Shown here piece after piece: positions 55,832 through 64,000 of a stretch of DNA of 64,000 bases. The DNA lies in NCBI RefSeq assembly GCF_009936275.1, contig NZ_AP019797.1:2649890-2713889 (forward strand), given 5' to 3'. The translations under genes and the position numbers were made by a program. The stretch is from Rhodothermus marinus (GTDB taxonomy: Bacteria; Bacteroidota; Rhodothermia; Rhodothermales; Rhodothermaceae). Below the pieces are notes generated by a model, which had not been told where the DNA came from, made no database searches, and was given only the letters and a program-made list of their open reading frames with translations. Each line of letters starts with the position of its first letter. Position 1 is the stretch's first letter.

Positions 55832-57055
55832 TCAGTCAAATACGTGGATGAGCAACCCGCTGCGCAACTTGGGCTCGAACCAGGTCGACTTGGGCGGCAT
55901 CAGCAGCCCGGCATCGGAGACGGCTATCAGCTCTTCGATGCTGGTCGGGTACATGGCAATCGCCAGCGCCGCCTCGCCGCGGTCGACCATTTCCTTCAAC
56001 GCGTGCAACCCTCGAATCCCTCCCACAAAGTCCAGATTGGGATCGGTACGCGGATCGGTAATGCCCAGAACAGGCTCCAGAATATGCTCGTTGAGTCGGG
56101 CCACATCTAACTGATCGGCCACGGTGCCACGTTGCGTGGGCGGCAGCTCCACCTGGTGCCAGCTACCGTCCAGGTACAGCGTGACGGTGCCTTTAGCCGG
56201 TGGCGTGGAATCCGCTACGTTCCGTTCCACCTTCATGCGCGCCTCCAGTGCCTGCAGAAACTCCTCCGGCGACATGGGCAGCCGCCGCACCACCCGGTGG
56301 TACGGCAGAATCTGAAGCTGGCTCATGGGAAAGAGCACGGCCGGGAAGATTTCGTACTCGGCCAGCCCCTCTCGTGGCGGCTCCTGCTCGCGCAGCACGG
56401 CGGCCGCCCGGGCCGCCGCCGCACACCGGTGATGGCCGTCGGCCACGTAGAGGCGCTCCACCGCACGGAACGCCTCCAGCAGCTCGGACGGATCCTCGGC
56501 CTTCCAGACCGTATGGCGCACGCCGTCGTCCGCCACAAAATCATAGAGCGGAGCCTCCTCTGTGATAAGCGCCACCAGTTCATCGATGGCCGGCTGGTCC
56601 GGATAGGTCAGCATGACGGGCTCGGCGTGCGCCCGCTGCTCCAGGATGTGCCGGGTACGGTCGGCCTCCTTGTCGGGGCGGGTCTTTTCGTGACGCACGA
56701 TCCGTCCGTCTTCGTAGGCCGCTACCGGCACGCAGCCAAAGACGCCGGTCTGCACGTGGTTGCCCATCTGCTGCCGGTAGACGTAGAGTGCCGGCTCCGG
56801 GTCCTGCACGAATACAGGGCTTTCCCGAAACCGCCGCAGGTTTTCGGCACCCTTGGCGTAGACGGCGTCGTCGTGCTCATCGGTACCCTCCGGCAGATCG
56901 ATTTCGGGTCGGATCACATGCAGAAAGCTCCAGGGCTTGCCGGCGGCCAGTTGCCGGGCCTCTTCCGTGCTGATCACGTCATAAGGCGGCGAGGCCACCT
57001 CGGCGGCCTTCTCCGGCACTGGCCGCACCGCGCGAAAGGGATACAGCAGCGACAT
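55832..57055 (-). CDS. DUF1015 family protein
   Basis: A 407-residue DUF1015 protein, recognised by AVRPVPEKAAEVASPPYDVI at the N-terminus, KPWSFLHVIRPEIDLPEGTD, YVYRQQMGNHVQTGVFGCVP, RHEKTRPDKEADRTRHI, and VADGHHRCAAAARAAAVLRE. The family is usually found beside serA/serC and is sometimes described as SpoOJ/ParA/ParB-repressor-like, but the function is unknown. First gene of the serine operon, with a 17-base gap to serA. Confidence 0.93.
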   Translation of the reverse strand: MSLLYPFRAVRPVPEKAAEVASPPYDVISTEEARQLAAGKPWSFLHVIRPEIDLPEGTDEHDDAVYAKGAENLRRFRESPVFVQDPEPALYVYRQQMGNHVQTGVFGCVPVAAYEDGRIVRHEKTRPDKEADRTRHILEQRAHAEPVMLTYPDQPAIDELVALITEEAPLYDFVADDGVRHTVWKAEDPSELLEAFRAVERLYVADGHHRCAAAARAAAVLREQEPPREGLAEYEIFPAVLFPMSQLQILPYHRVVRRLPMSPEEFLQALEARMKVERNVADSTPPAKGTVTLYLDGSWHQVELPPTQRGTVADQLDVARLNEHILEPVLGITDPRTDPNLDFVGGIRGLHALKEMVDRGEAALAIAMYPTSIEELIAVSDAGLLMPPKSTWFEPKLRSGLLIHVFD

Positions 57056-57203
57056 GGGTTTTACAGTTTTTGTTTTCCTTGTCTACGTACAGGCAGAAAT
57101 TAGAAACACGCTCTTTGAAAGTCGTGCGAATCGTGCGGCCTCGCCCCAGAGATTTAGGGAAACCTCGTCGGCGCTGCCCACGTTAAAGGCCTCGGCTCAA
57201 CAC

Positions 57204-57279
<76 letters not shown>

Positions 57280-57284
57280 CGAAG

Positions 57285-57317
57285 GCGCCCGGTCATTTAC
57301 GACCGGGCGCTTTTTTT
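57285..57317 (+). terminator. Intrinsic terminator after the initiator tRNA
   Basis: Ten-bp stem GCGCCCGGTC / GACCGGGCGC, 6-base loop (57295-57300), then seven T. Confidence 0.92.
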
Positions 57318-57426
57318 GCTTTTTCGCCGTTCGTTTTTCGCCGGTCCTGACTTAAGTCTTCCGCGCAACGGCCGATTCTACGGGAGACGGAAACCCCCGT
57401 GTGCCCTAACCAACCGTTTAAGTGCC

Positions 57427-57984
57427 ATGCATACCCTGCGACTGTTTACGGTGCTTTCGCTGCTGTTGACCTCCGCCTTCACCCTGTTTCCTGAAACGGA
57501 AACGGAAGTCACGCCCATTCAGCAGCTCTTTCTGATCAAGGAACTGAAGCCCGGTATTGCCCGCATCGGCGTGATCTGGGACAAAAACGCGGCCAACCGC
57601 GACGAGGTGTTGCCGCAATTGCAGCGCGCCTCGGCAGCCACCGGTATCAAAGTGGTCGTGGGTGAGGTGGCCAGCCTGCAAGAGGTAGCGCCGCAATTTC
57701 GGACGTTGCTTCGGGATCATCAGGTCGAAGCGCTCTGGGTGCTGGAAGAAACGGGACTGCTCGGTCAGGCGGCGGCCCGAAGCTTCCTGATCAAAAACGC
57801 CACGCAGGCGGGCATGCCGGTCTTTGCGCCTTCGGAGACCTGGCTGAAAGAAGGCGCCTGCGTTACCTGGCGCAAAGATGCCGAAGGGATCCGGCTGGTG
57901 GTGAACAAGGCGGTGGCCGAGGCGATGGGCATCACGATCCCGGCCAAGTACCAGGATCGCACGGCCTTCCTGGCCATGAACTGA
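57427..57984 (+). CDS. Periplasmic substrate-binding-like protein, linked to a chemoreceptor
   Basis: A 185-residue protein with a signal sequence ([20 protein letters not shown]). The mature part, [32 protein letters not shown] then [20 protein letters not shown] and [20 protein letters not shown], resembles the ABC_sub_bind (TrpX-like) type I periplasmic binding fold, but at about half its usual length of 300-330. No transporter genes are near. It is 28 bases upstream of the methyl-accepting chemotaxis gene and very likely cotranscribed, suggesting a ligand-binding partner for that receptor (inference). Confidence 0.7.
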   Translation: MHTLRLFTVLSLLLTSAFTLFPETETEVTPIQQLFLIKELKPGIARIGVIWDKNAANRDEVLPQLQRASAATGIKVVVGEVASLQEVAPQFRTLLRDHQVEALWVLEETGLLGQAAARSFLIKNATQAGMPVFAPSETWLKEGACVTWRKDAEGIRLVVNKAVAEAMGITIPAKYQDRTAFLAMN

Positions 57985-58012
57985 CAAGTTCCACCAGAAG
58001 CGACAATCGGTC

Positions 58013-59899
58013 ATGGAACAGCTGCGGACCCATTCACTCCGGGCGCTGCTGACCCGAATGCGTCTGCGCCAGCGGTTTTTATTGCTGCTGGGCGGGCTGG
58101 CAGCGCTGACCTTTGTGGCCTTCTTTATATACGGTCAGTACAGCCTTCATGTAACCAAAAAGGAGTTCGCCCAGCGCGGGCATCTCCTGGCCCAGACGCT
58201 GGCCAGCCAGAACAGCCTGGCCCTGCTCATGCAGGATGAAGAAGGCCTCCATCAGGCGCTGGAGCAGACGACGGCCTCGGGCTACGCCATCGCGGGCGCC
58301 TTCTTCAATCAGGAAGACAGTGCCGTAGCCGCGCAGAATCTGGAGACGTTGCGTCCGGAAGACACGGTGCCGCCCTCCGATACGACGGCCGAAGCACGTC
58401 TGCGCTGGAGCGAAACGCGGGCGGGCGTTCCGATCCTGGTGGCTCAGGCGCCCGTCACGCTGGGCGACGGCCAGCACCTCGGACGTGTGCTGGTGGCCGT
58501 GCCCGCCGAGGCCGTACAGGCGCAGCAGCGCACCGGCTTCTGGCTGTCGATGCTGATCGCGGCTTTCATCACGCTGGTAGCCTGGATCATCCTGGTGGTC
58601 GTCCAGCGCACCGTCGTGCGTCCGGTCGATCAGCTGCGTCAGGCCGCGCAGGCCGTCGAACGGGGCGATCTGAGCGCACGCGTCCACATCGAACAGCAGG
58701 ACGAAATCGGCCAGCTGGCGGCCTCCTTCAACGCCATGGTCGAGGCCAGCCAGCGCAACATGGAGGCGCTGCGCGAGCAGCAGGAAGCCGCCGAAGCCGC
58801 CCGTAGTCAAGCCGAAGCGCTGCGCCGCCAGGCCGAAGAAACCAGCCAGCGCCTGCAGGAACGCTTCCGGCAGATCTCGCAGGTCATTGCCGCCGTCACG
58901 CGGGGCGACCTCACCCACCGGCTGGAGGTGCCCGACAATGACGAGGTGGGCGCCCTCATGCGCCAGATCAACCAGATGATCGAAGACCTGACGGCGCTCG
59001 TGCGCGAGATCTACACCACCGGCAACGCGCTGGCCGAAGTCGCCCACAACGTTTCGACCTCGGCCGAGGAAATGTCGGCCGGCGCCAGCAGCCAGGCCCA
59101 GCAGACCATGGAAGTGGCCACGGCCATCGAGGAGATGACGCAGACGATCGCCTCCTCCTCGAAAAGCGCGCACGAGGCCAACCGTATGGCGCAGCGGGCC
59201 TCGGACCTGGCCGCCAGCGGCGAAGAGATCTTCCGCAAAACCACCGAGGGCATGCATCGCATTGCTTCCATCGTCAAAGATTCCACGCAGAAGGTCACAG
59301 CCCTCGGCGAGTCCAGTGCGCAGATCGGCGAAATCATTCAGGTCATCAGCAGCATCGCGGACCAGACGAACCTGCTGGCGCTGAACGCCGCCATCGAAGC
59401 AGCCCGCGCCGGCGAGCAGGGCCGCGGCTTTGCCGTGGTGGCCGACGAAGTGCGCAAGCTGGCCGAGCGCACCACCAGCGCCACCAAGGAAATCGAACAG
59501 ATGATCATCCGGATTCAGCAGAATACGGATGAGGTCGTCGATTCGATGACGAAAGGCAACGCCGAAGTCGAAGCCGGTCTGAAACTGGCCGACGAGGCCT
59601 CGCACGCCTTCGGCGAAATCCTTCAGGCCATCGATCAGATGGTGCTGATGATCAACCAGATCGCCTCGGCCAGCGAGCAGCAGTCGGCTACGAGCAGTCA
59701 GATTTCGCAGAGCGTCGAAGAGATTTCGTCGGTGGCCAACGAAGTCTCGCGGGCCACCTCGGAGCTGGCCGCCACGGCCAACGTGCTGAACCAGCACGTG
59801 CAGCAGATGCGCCAGCTCATCGAACGCTTCCGCATCCGGCAGGAAAGCGCCGCAGCCTCGAAGCAGGCCGTAGCCGCAACGACCGGAGACGGGCTGTAA
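58013..59899 (+). CDS. Methyl-accepting chemotaxis protein
   Basis: A 628-residue chemoreceptor. Membrane helices at about 22-42 ([20 protein letters not shown]) and 176-198 ([20 protein letters not shown]) enclose a periplasmic sensor of about 130 residues (possibly a double-CACHE-like or 4-helix domain). HAMP at about 200-250, a second HAMP-like unit at about 285-335, then the signalling coiled coil with the hairpin tip [20 protein letters not shown] and [20 protein letters not shown]. There is no C-terminal CheR-tether pentapeptide. Confidence 0.93.
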   Translation: MEQLRTHSLRALLTRMRLRQRFLLLLGGLAALTFVAFFIYGQYSLHVTKKEFAQRGHLLAQTLASQNSLALLMQDEEGLHQALEQTTASGYAIAGAFFNQEDSAVAAQNLETLRPEDTVPPSDTTAEARLRWSETRAGVPILVAQAPVTLGDGQHLGRVLVAVPAEAVQAQQRTGFWLSMLIAAFITLVAWIILVVVQRTVVRPVDQLRQAAQAVERGDLSARVHIEQQDEIGQLAASFNAMVEASQRNMEALREQQEAAEAARSQAEALRRQAEETSQRLQERFRQISQVIAAVTRGDLTHRLEVPDNDEVGALMRQINQMIEDLTALVREIYTTGNALAEVAHNVSTSAEEMSAGASSQAQQTMEVATAIEEMTQTIASSSKSAHEANRMAQRASDLAASGEEIFRKTTEGMHRIASIVKDSTQKVTALGESSAQIGEIIQVISSIADQTNLLALNAAIEAARAGEQGRGFAVVADEVRKLAERTTSATKEIEQMIIRIQQNTDEVVDSMTKGNAEVEAGLKLADEASHAFGEILQAIDQMVLMINQIASASEQQSATSSQISQSVEEISSVANEVSRATSELAATANVLNQHVQQMRQLIERFRIRQESAAASKQAVAATTGDGL

Positions 59900-59915
59900 C
59901 GACACGGGGGGAGGT

Positions 59916-59957
59916 TACCGGAAAGGCCGTCCGACTTCGCGGGCGGCCTTTCCGGTA
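59916..59957. terminator. Long intrinsic hairpin between convergent genes
   Basis: Eighteen-bp stem with one G-U pair (outer arm TACCGGAAAGGCCG, 59916-59929; inner arm CGGCCTTTCCGGTA, 59944-59957) between the chemoreceptor and the minus-strand phosphatase gene. T runs are short, so termination strength is uncertain. Confidence 0.75.
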
Positions 59958-59959
59958 TT

Positions 59960-60553
59960 TCAGCGCCAGATTCGATGTACGGTCCAGGCCACGCCAGCCC
60001 CCAGCACCGCTCCGGCCAGCACATCGGTGGGATAGTGCACCCCCTTCCAGACGCGCCCGACCGCCACGCTGGTCGCCCAGACGTAAGCCGGCACGACCAC
60101 ATAGACCCGGGGCACTTCCAGGCTCCAGGCCGTCGCCAGCGTAAAGGCCAGCGCCGCATGCCCCGACGGAAACGCATGGGACGAAGGCGGATCGCCACGG
60201 GGCGCAATGTCGTCCCAGGCGTCAAACGGACGGTCGCGACGGATCAGCGCCTTCAGCCCGAAAACCAGCACGGTCGTGGCCGCCGTGGCCAGCGTCACAC
60301 GCTCGGCGGCCGGCCGCTCCACCTGACCCGCCAGCACCCCGCCCCACGCCATCGCCGTCAGCCCGGCAAACATCGGGTAGGCCGTGGCATCGACCGTCTC
60401 GAAGTAAGCCGAAGCGACGGGCCCATCCCAGCGGTACGCGGCGCAGAGCAACCGCAGCTCCAGCGCCGGACGATCGCAGGCCGTCTGCGCCCGGACGCCG
60501 GCCGTGATCAGGACGGCCAGCATCAGGCCCGACCACAGGCCACGCCGCTTCAT
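59960..60553 (-). CDS. PAP2 family phosphatase
   Basis: A 197-residue secreted or membrane phosphatase with a signal sequence ([18 protein letters not shown]). The PAP2 motifs are visible: [13 protein letters not shown] (KxxxxxxRP), [14 protein letters not shown] (PSGH) and [16 protein letters not shown] (RxxxxxHxxxD). It would dephosphorylate lipid phosphates or related substrates in the envelope. It overlaps the recA stop by 4 bases (ATGA), an unusual partner for recA. Confidence 0.9.
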   Translation of the reverse strand: MKRRGLWSGLMLAVLITAGVRAQTACDRPALELRLLCAAYRWDGPVASAYFETVDATAYPMFAGLTAMAWGGVLAGQVERPAAERVTLATAATTVLVFGLKALIRRDRPFDAWDDIAPRGDPPSSHAFPSGHAALAFTLATAWSLEVPRVYVVVPAYVWATSVAVGRVWKGVHYPTDVLAGAVLGAGVAWTVHRIWR

Positions 60554-61593
60554 TCTTCCAGATAGACCTCGTCCATCTCGGCCCGGCTGCGCGGCGGCTG
60601 CACACCCATTGCCTCTTTGACCTGGCGACGGATCTCCTCCTGGAGTTCCGGACGTTCCTTCAGCCAGGCCTTGGCCGCCTCGCGCCCCTGGCCGATACGC
60701 TCCTCGCCGTACGCGTACCAGGAGCCGCTCTTCTGGATGATGTTGTATTCGACGGCCAGATCGACCAGCTCGCCCAGCACCGAAATGCCCTCGCCGTAGA
60801 TGATGTCGAACTCGGCCTCACGGAACGGCGGGGCGACCTTGTTCTTGACGATTTTCACCTTCGTACGGTTACCCACCACCTCGGAGCCCTCTTTGATCGC
60901 GCCGATGCGGCGGATGTCCATGCGCACCGAGGCGTAGAACTTCAGGGCCAGTCCGCCCGTGGTCGTCTCGGGGTTGCCATACATCACCCCGATCTTCTGG
61001 CGCAACTGGTTGATGAAGATGAGTACGGTGCGCGTGCGGTTGATCGTGCCGGTGAGCTTACGCAGCGCCTGGCTCATCAGACGGGCCTGCAGCCCGACGT
61101 GGCTGTCGCCCATGTCGCCCTGAATCTCGGCCTGCGGCACGAGCGCCGCCACCGAGTCGACCACGATCACGTCGAGCGCCCCGCTACGCACGAGCGTATC
61201 GCAGATGTTCAGCGCCTGCTCGCCCGTGTCCGGCTGCGCCACCAGCAGGTTGTCCAGGTCAACGCCCAGATTGGCCGCATAGCGGGCATCGAAGGCGTGC
61301 TCGGCGTCGATAAACGCGCAGGCACCGCCCAGCTTCTGCGCCTCGGCCATGATGTGCAGCGCCAGCGTCGTCTTACCGGACGACTCCGGCCCGTAGATCT
61401 CGATGATCCGTCCCCGGGGCACCCCGCCCACACCGAGCGCCGCGTCCAGCGCCAGCGACCCGGTGGGGATCACGTCCACCGAAATGGCCGGCGCATCGCC
61501 CAGGCGCATGATGGCGCCCTTGCCGTACTGTTTTTCAATGTGCTTGACCGCCAGCTCCAGTGCCTTCGCCTTTGCCGAATCCTGCGTCGCCAT
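60550..61593 (-). CDS. recA: Recombinase RecA
   Basis: A 347-residue RecA. The Walker [10 protein letters not shown] is at residues 68-76, followed by [20 protein letters not shown], the L1 region [20 protein letters not shown], and [20 protein letters not shown]. It forms filaments on single-stranded DNA for recombination and the SOS response. It is next to cinA, a common arrangement, and has its own upstream promoter-like sequence at 61625-61653. Confidence 0.97.
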   Translation of the reverse strand: MATQDSAKAKALELAVKHIEKQYGKGAIMRLGDAPAISVDVIPTGSLALDAALGVGGVPRGRIIEIYGPESSGKTTLALHIMAEAQKLGGACAFIDAEHAFDARYAANLGVDLDNLLVAQPDTGEQALNICDTLVRSGALDVIVVDSVAALVPQAEIQGDMGDSHVGLQARLMSQALRKLTGTINRTRTVLIFINQLRQKIGVMYGNPETTTGGLALKFYASVRMDIRRIGAIKEGSEVVGNRTKVKIVKNKVAPPFREAEFDIIYGEGISVLGELVDLAVEYNIIQKSGSWYAYGEERIGQGREAAKAWLKERPELQEEIRRQVKEAMGVQPPRSRAEMDEVYLEE

Positions 61594-61624
61594 GATTGTT
61601 GCGCTTGTTCAGATGGTTGTTGTT

Positions 61625-61653
61625 AAAGTAGAAAAATTTCGACCACTTGCCAA
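61625..61653 (-). promoter_or_regulatory. Candidate recA promoter
   Basis: Minus strand TTGGCA (61653-61648), 17-base spacer, TACTTT (61630-61625), about 32 bases before the recA ATG. It resembles the candidate nuo promoter (TTGACG-N18-TACTTT). No E. coli-type LexA box is visible. Confidence 0.55.
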
Positions 61654-61681
61654 GATCTGCAACCGGAGCGACACCGGTCTG

Positions 61682-62953
61682 TCACCCGTACTGCGAAGCG
61701 GTCTTCGTGACCTTTTGTTGAAGCAAATGAAGGCGTAAAAGATCCAGGGCGGCGGCCGTTGCCCGTTGCTTGAAGCGTCGCCGTTCGTCCGGCAGGTAGT
61801 AGCATCGCGCAAACGCCGTGTGCGTATCAGCCAGGCCGATCCATACGGTACCGACCGGTTTGTCCGGGGTCCCGCCGGTGGGTCCGGCAATTCCCGTGGT
61901 CGAGAGTGCCACCTGGGCACCGAGCCGCTCGCGCACGCCCTGCGCCATCTGAATGGCCACGATTTCGCTGACGGCTCCCTCGCGGGCCAGCACCTCGGGG
62001 TCAACGCCCAGCACTTCCACTTTTACCGCGTTGTCGTAGGCCACCACCCCGCCCCGGAAGTACGTGGAGGCGCCGCTGACGCTGGTAATGCAGTCGGCCA
62101 GATGGCCGCCCGTGCAGCTCTCGGCCACGGCCACGGTAGCTCCCAGCTCCCGAAGCAATCGCCCCACCACGACCTCCAGCGTCTCTTCGTCGAAGCCCAC
62201 GAAGCGCTCCCCGATCCGCTCCAAGATAAACGATTCCAGCGCCGCCAGCCGCTCCCGGGCTGCTTCGGCCGTCGGAGCTTCCACGGTCAGGCGCAGGCGC
62301 ACGCCGTAGGGTCCGGGCAGGTAGGCCAGCCGTGTATGTTCATCGAGCAGCGATTCCACTCCGGCCAGGCGCTGCTGCAGGTCCGACTCGCCGATGCCGG
62401 TCGTGATCAGCGTGCGGTGCAGCACCACCGGGCGCCCGGGCCGCTGCATCAGACGCGGCAGCACCACCTCGCGCATCATTCGTTGCAGCTCGTGCGGCAC
62501 GCCGGGCAGCACCGCCACGATGCCCGCTTCGTCCTCCAACCACAGGCCCGGAGCCGTACCCACCGGATTGGGAATCGGCTCGAAACCCTCGGGCACGAGC
62601 GCCTGCATCCGGTTGCGCTCGGGCATGGCACGTCCCCGGCGCTTGAAGTGGGCTTCGATCTGTGCCAGCAGCTCCGGACGTAACTGCAGGGGGCGCCCCA
62701 GGCAATCGGCCAACGCCTCGCGTGTTCGGTCGTCGTGCGTGGGGCCCAGCCCCCCGCATACGATCACCACCTCAGCCTCGGCACGTGCCAGACGGAGGGC
62801 CCGGCAGATGGCCTCCGGATCGTCGCCGACCGCCTCGATACGCACCACGGCAACGCCTTGCGCTGTCAATTCGGCACCCAGCCAGGCCGCGTTCGTGTTG
62901 ACCGTGGTGCCCGCAAGCAACTCATCCCCGATGGTCAGCAAGATGGCTTTCAT
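61682..62953 (-). CDS. cinA: CinA (competence/damage-inducible protein)
   Basis: A 423-residue CinA with both domains. N-terminal MoCF-like pyrophosphatase: ILLTIGDELLAGTTVNTNAA, IVCGGLGPTHDDRTREALAD, PGVPHELQRMM. C-terminal nicotinamide mononucleotide deamidase (CinA_C): VAVAESCTGGHLADCITSVS, YFRGGVVAYDNAVKVEVLGV, and LSTTGIAGPTGGTPDKPVGT. It serves pyridine-nucleotide salvage. It lies between pyrE (4-base gap) and recA. Confidence 0.96.
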   Translation of the reverse strand: MKAILLTIGDELLAGTTVNTNAAWLGAELTAQGVAVVRIEAVGDDPEAICRALRLARAEAEVVIVCGGLGPTHDDRTREALADCLGRPLQLRPELLAQIEAHFKRRGRAMPERNRMQALVPEGFEPIPNPVGTAPGLWLEDEAGIVAVLPGVPHELQRMMREVVLPRLMQRPGRPVVLHRTLITTGIGESDLQQRLAGVESLLDEHTRLAYLPGPYGVRLRLTVEAPTAEAARERLAALESFILERIGERFVGFDEETLEVVVGRLLRELGATVAVAESCTGGHLADCITSVSGASTYFRGGVVAYDNAVKVEVLGVDPEVLAREGAVSEIVAIQMAQGVRERLGAQVALSTTGIAGPTGGTPDKPVGTVWIGLADTHTAFARCYYLPDERRRFKQRATAAALDLLRLHLLQQKVTKTASQYG

Positions 62954-62957
62954 CGAT

Positions 62958-63611
62958 CTATTCAGCGTGCGCTTCCGACCAACCGTACGGATCGGCCCGC
63001 CAGTCCTCCAGGACAGTCACCGCATGTTCGTCGAGCAGCCCGTGCTCCCGGGCTACTTCCAGCAAAACGGACAGGTTCGTCAGCGTATGCAGGGGGATTT
63101 CGGCCTGAGCGAAGCGCATTTCGGCCTCGGGGAAGCCGTAGGTGAAGATGGCAAGCACGGCAAGCACATGGGCATCGGCCGCCATGAGCGCTTCGGCGGC
63201 CGCGATCGACGAGCCGCCCGTGGAGATCAGGTCTTCGATCAACACCACCTGTTGCCCCGGCTCCAGACGCCCCTCGATCTGACGGCCCTGTCCGTGCGCT
63301 TTCGGCCGGGCGCGCACGTACACCATGGGCAGCTCCAGCCGGTCGGCCAGCCAGGCGGCATGCGGGATGCCGGCCGTGGCCGTGCCGGCAATCACGTCGG
63401 GCTCCAGCTCCCAGAACTCGATGATCTGGCGAAACCCTTCGGTAATGGTGCGCCGAAGATGCGGATAGCTGATGAGCAGGCGGTTGTCGCAATACATGGG
63501 TGCTTTCAGGCCGGAAGCCCAGGTGAAGGGCCGATCCGGCGAAAACGACACGGCGCCGATCGTCAGCAGCGCCGCCGCTACCTGTCGGGAAAGGGCCTCT
63601 TCAGGTGTCAT
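62958..63611 (-). CDS. pyrE: Orotate phosphoribosyltransferase
   Basis: A 217-residue PyrE. FTWASGLKAPMYCDNRLLIS, VIAGTATAGIPHAAWLADRL and the PRPP-binding VVLIEDLISTGGSSIAAAEA are present. It makes orotidine 5'-phosphate for UMP synthesis. Its start overlaps the end of pgsA by 11 bases and it is 4 bases upstream of cinA, so pgsA-pyrE-cinA form one transcription unit. Confidence 0.95.
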   Translation of the reverse strand: MTPEEALSRQVAAALLTIGAVSFSPDRPFTWASGLKAPMYCDNRLLISYPHLRRTITEGFRQIIEFWELEPDVIAGTATAGIPHAAWLADRLELPMVYVRARPKAHGQGRQIEGRLEPGQQVVLIEDLISTGGSSIAAAEALMAADAHVLAVLAIFTYGFPEAEMRFAQAEIPLHTLTNLSVLLEVAREHGLLDEHAVTVLEDWRADPYGWSEAHAE

Positions 63612-64000
63612 GGCGATACACGATGGTCTGTTTCCACATCCCCTGCACGTACCAGAGTCCGGTCAGCACCGTCAGCGCCACCAGGCCTACAAGCAGCCAT
63701 AACGGCAGAGGTCCCTCCAGGATCTGCTCCGCATAATGGCCTACTGAGCCCGGAAGCCGGCGCAGCACCAGCAACAGCAGCATCCCGATCAGAAAGACCA
63801 GCTGCACGGTGGTCTTGGTTTTCGCCAGCGGGAGCGTGCGCAGGCTCCGGCCACGTGCTTCGGCCCAGGTGCGCAACCCGGTTACCAGCAGATCGCGGGC
63901 GGCGATAATCCCGACGGCCCACCAGGGCACCTGTTCGGGCAGCAGAATGGCCAGACAAACAAACGTGCCCAGCACGAGCACCTTGTCGGCAAAAGGATCC
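63601..64000 (-). CDS. pgsA: CDP-diacylglycerol-glycerol-3-phosphate phosphatidyltransferase, partial
   Basis: The last 133 residues or so of a CDP-alcohol phosphatidyltransferase; the N-terminus with the rest of the D(x)2DG(x)2AR motif is beyond the window end at 64000. The frame reads DPFADKVLVLGTFVC at the edge, which matches the DPLADK stretch of PgsA, and continues with several membrane helices (VPWWAVGIIAARDLLVTGLR, LWLLVGLVALTVLTGLWYVQ). It makes phosphatidylglycerol phosphate in the membrane. Confidence 0.88.
   Translation of the reverse strand, partial: DPFADKVLVLGTFVCLAILLPEQVPWWAVGIIAARDLLVTGLRTWAEARGRSLRTLPLAKTKTTVQLVFLIGMLLLLVLRRLPGSVGHYAEQILEGPLPLWLLVGLVALTVLTGLWYVQGMWKQTIVYRHDT

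Noticed and set aside
58079-59905. A 608-codon open frame on the minus strand opposite the chemoreceptor
   Set aside because: Low-complexity His/Asp/Gly-rich translation; it is the shadow of the MCP coiled coil.

Overview
The window is about 64 kb of GC-rich, densely packed bacterial chromosome. The gene content points to a thermophilic, aerobic, menaquinone-type heterotroph of the Rhodothermus lineage (Rhodothermota/Bacteroidota), most probably Rhodothermus marinus. Supporting signs are a type III glutamine synthetase, a TonB-dependent receptor with an N-terminal carboxypeptidase-regulatory-like domain, a serC-serA-DUF1015 cluster, and promoter-like boxes of the form TTGnnn-N17/18-TAnnTT(TG). 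The genus call is an inference from content and style, not from a database match.

Layout. 1-5 kb: two bacterial PH-domain membrane proteins, a secreted protein, a PAS-like protein, a DUF4342 protein and a small outer-membrane barrel. 4.5-9.8 kb: a threonine/serine dehydratase and a TIGR02757 protein face the heat-shock operon hrcA-grpE-dnaJ, which runs on into a flavin reductase. 9.9-19.2 kb: sppA, then on the minus strand glutamate dehydrogenase, a YdiJ-like FAD/FeS dehydrogenase, a beta-CASP metallo-hydrolase and an M20 dipeptidase. 19.4-25.2 kb: a His/Cys-rich secreted protein with a TonB receptor, a lipoprotein, an SDR, TesB, and a DUF4258/DUF2283 pair whose first gene is frameshifted. 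25.2-29.2 kb: recG, two tandem secreted paralogues (the second frameshifted), a BCP peroxiredoxin and tRNA-Ile2(CAU). 29.4-34.2 kb: Lrp regulator, glnN, ECF sigma factor, purB.

34.3-43.4 kb holds the peripheral arm of respiratory complex I (nuoA-G). It is interrupted, without any visible break in transcription, by three tandem Uma2-family nuclease-like genes between nuoE and nuoF and by a small two-helix membrane protein between nuoF and nuoG. It ends at a strong terminator after nuoG, so the membrane-arm genes (nuoH-N) must lie elsewhere.

43.4-50.3 kb: malate synthase divergent from an IclR regulator with a compact shared promoter/operator, then a minus-strand group yggS-divIVA-PNP-unknown, and speE. 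50.3-57.1 kb: the three-subunit proton-translocating transhydrogenase (pntA1-pntA2-pntB) and the serine operon DUF1015-serA-serC. 57.2-64 kb: initiator tRNA-Met, a periplasmic substrate-binding-like protein plus a chemoreceptor, then the minus-strand run pgsA(partial)-pyrE-cinA-recA-PAP2 phosphatase.

The genes are mostly core metabolism and housekeeping (nitrogen assimilation, redox/NAD(P)H balance, serine synthesis, glyoxylate shunt, DNA repair). The unusual material is the Uma2 triplet and the small membrane protein inside the nuo operon, two genes broken by single-base frameshifts within about 3.5 kb of each other, and several compact regulatory palindromes. No CRISPR array, insertion sequence, prophage or rRNA gene was seen.
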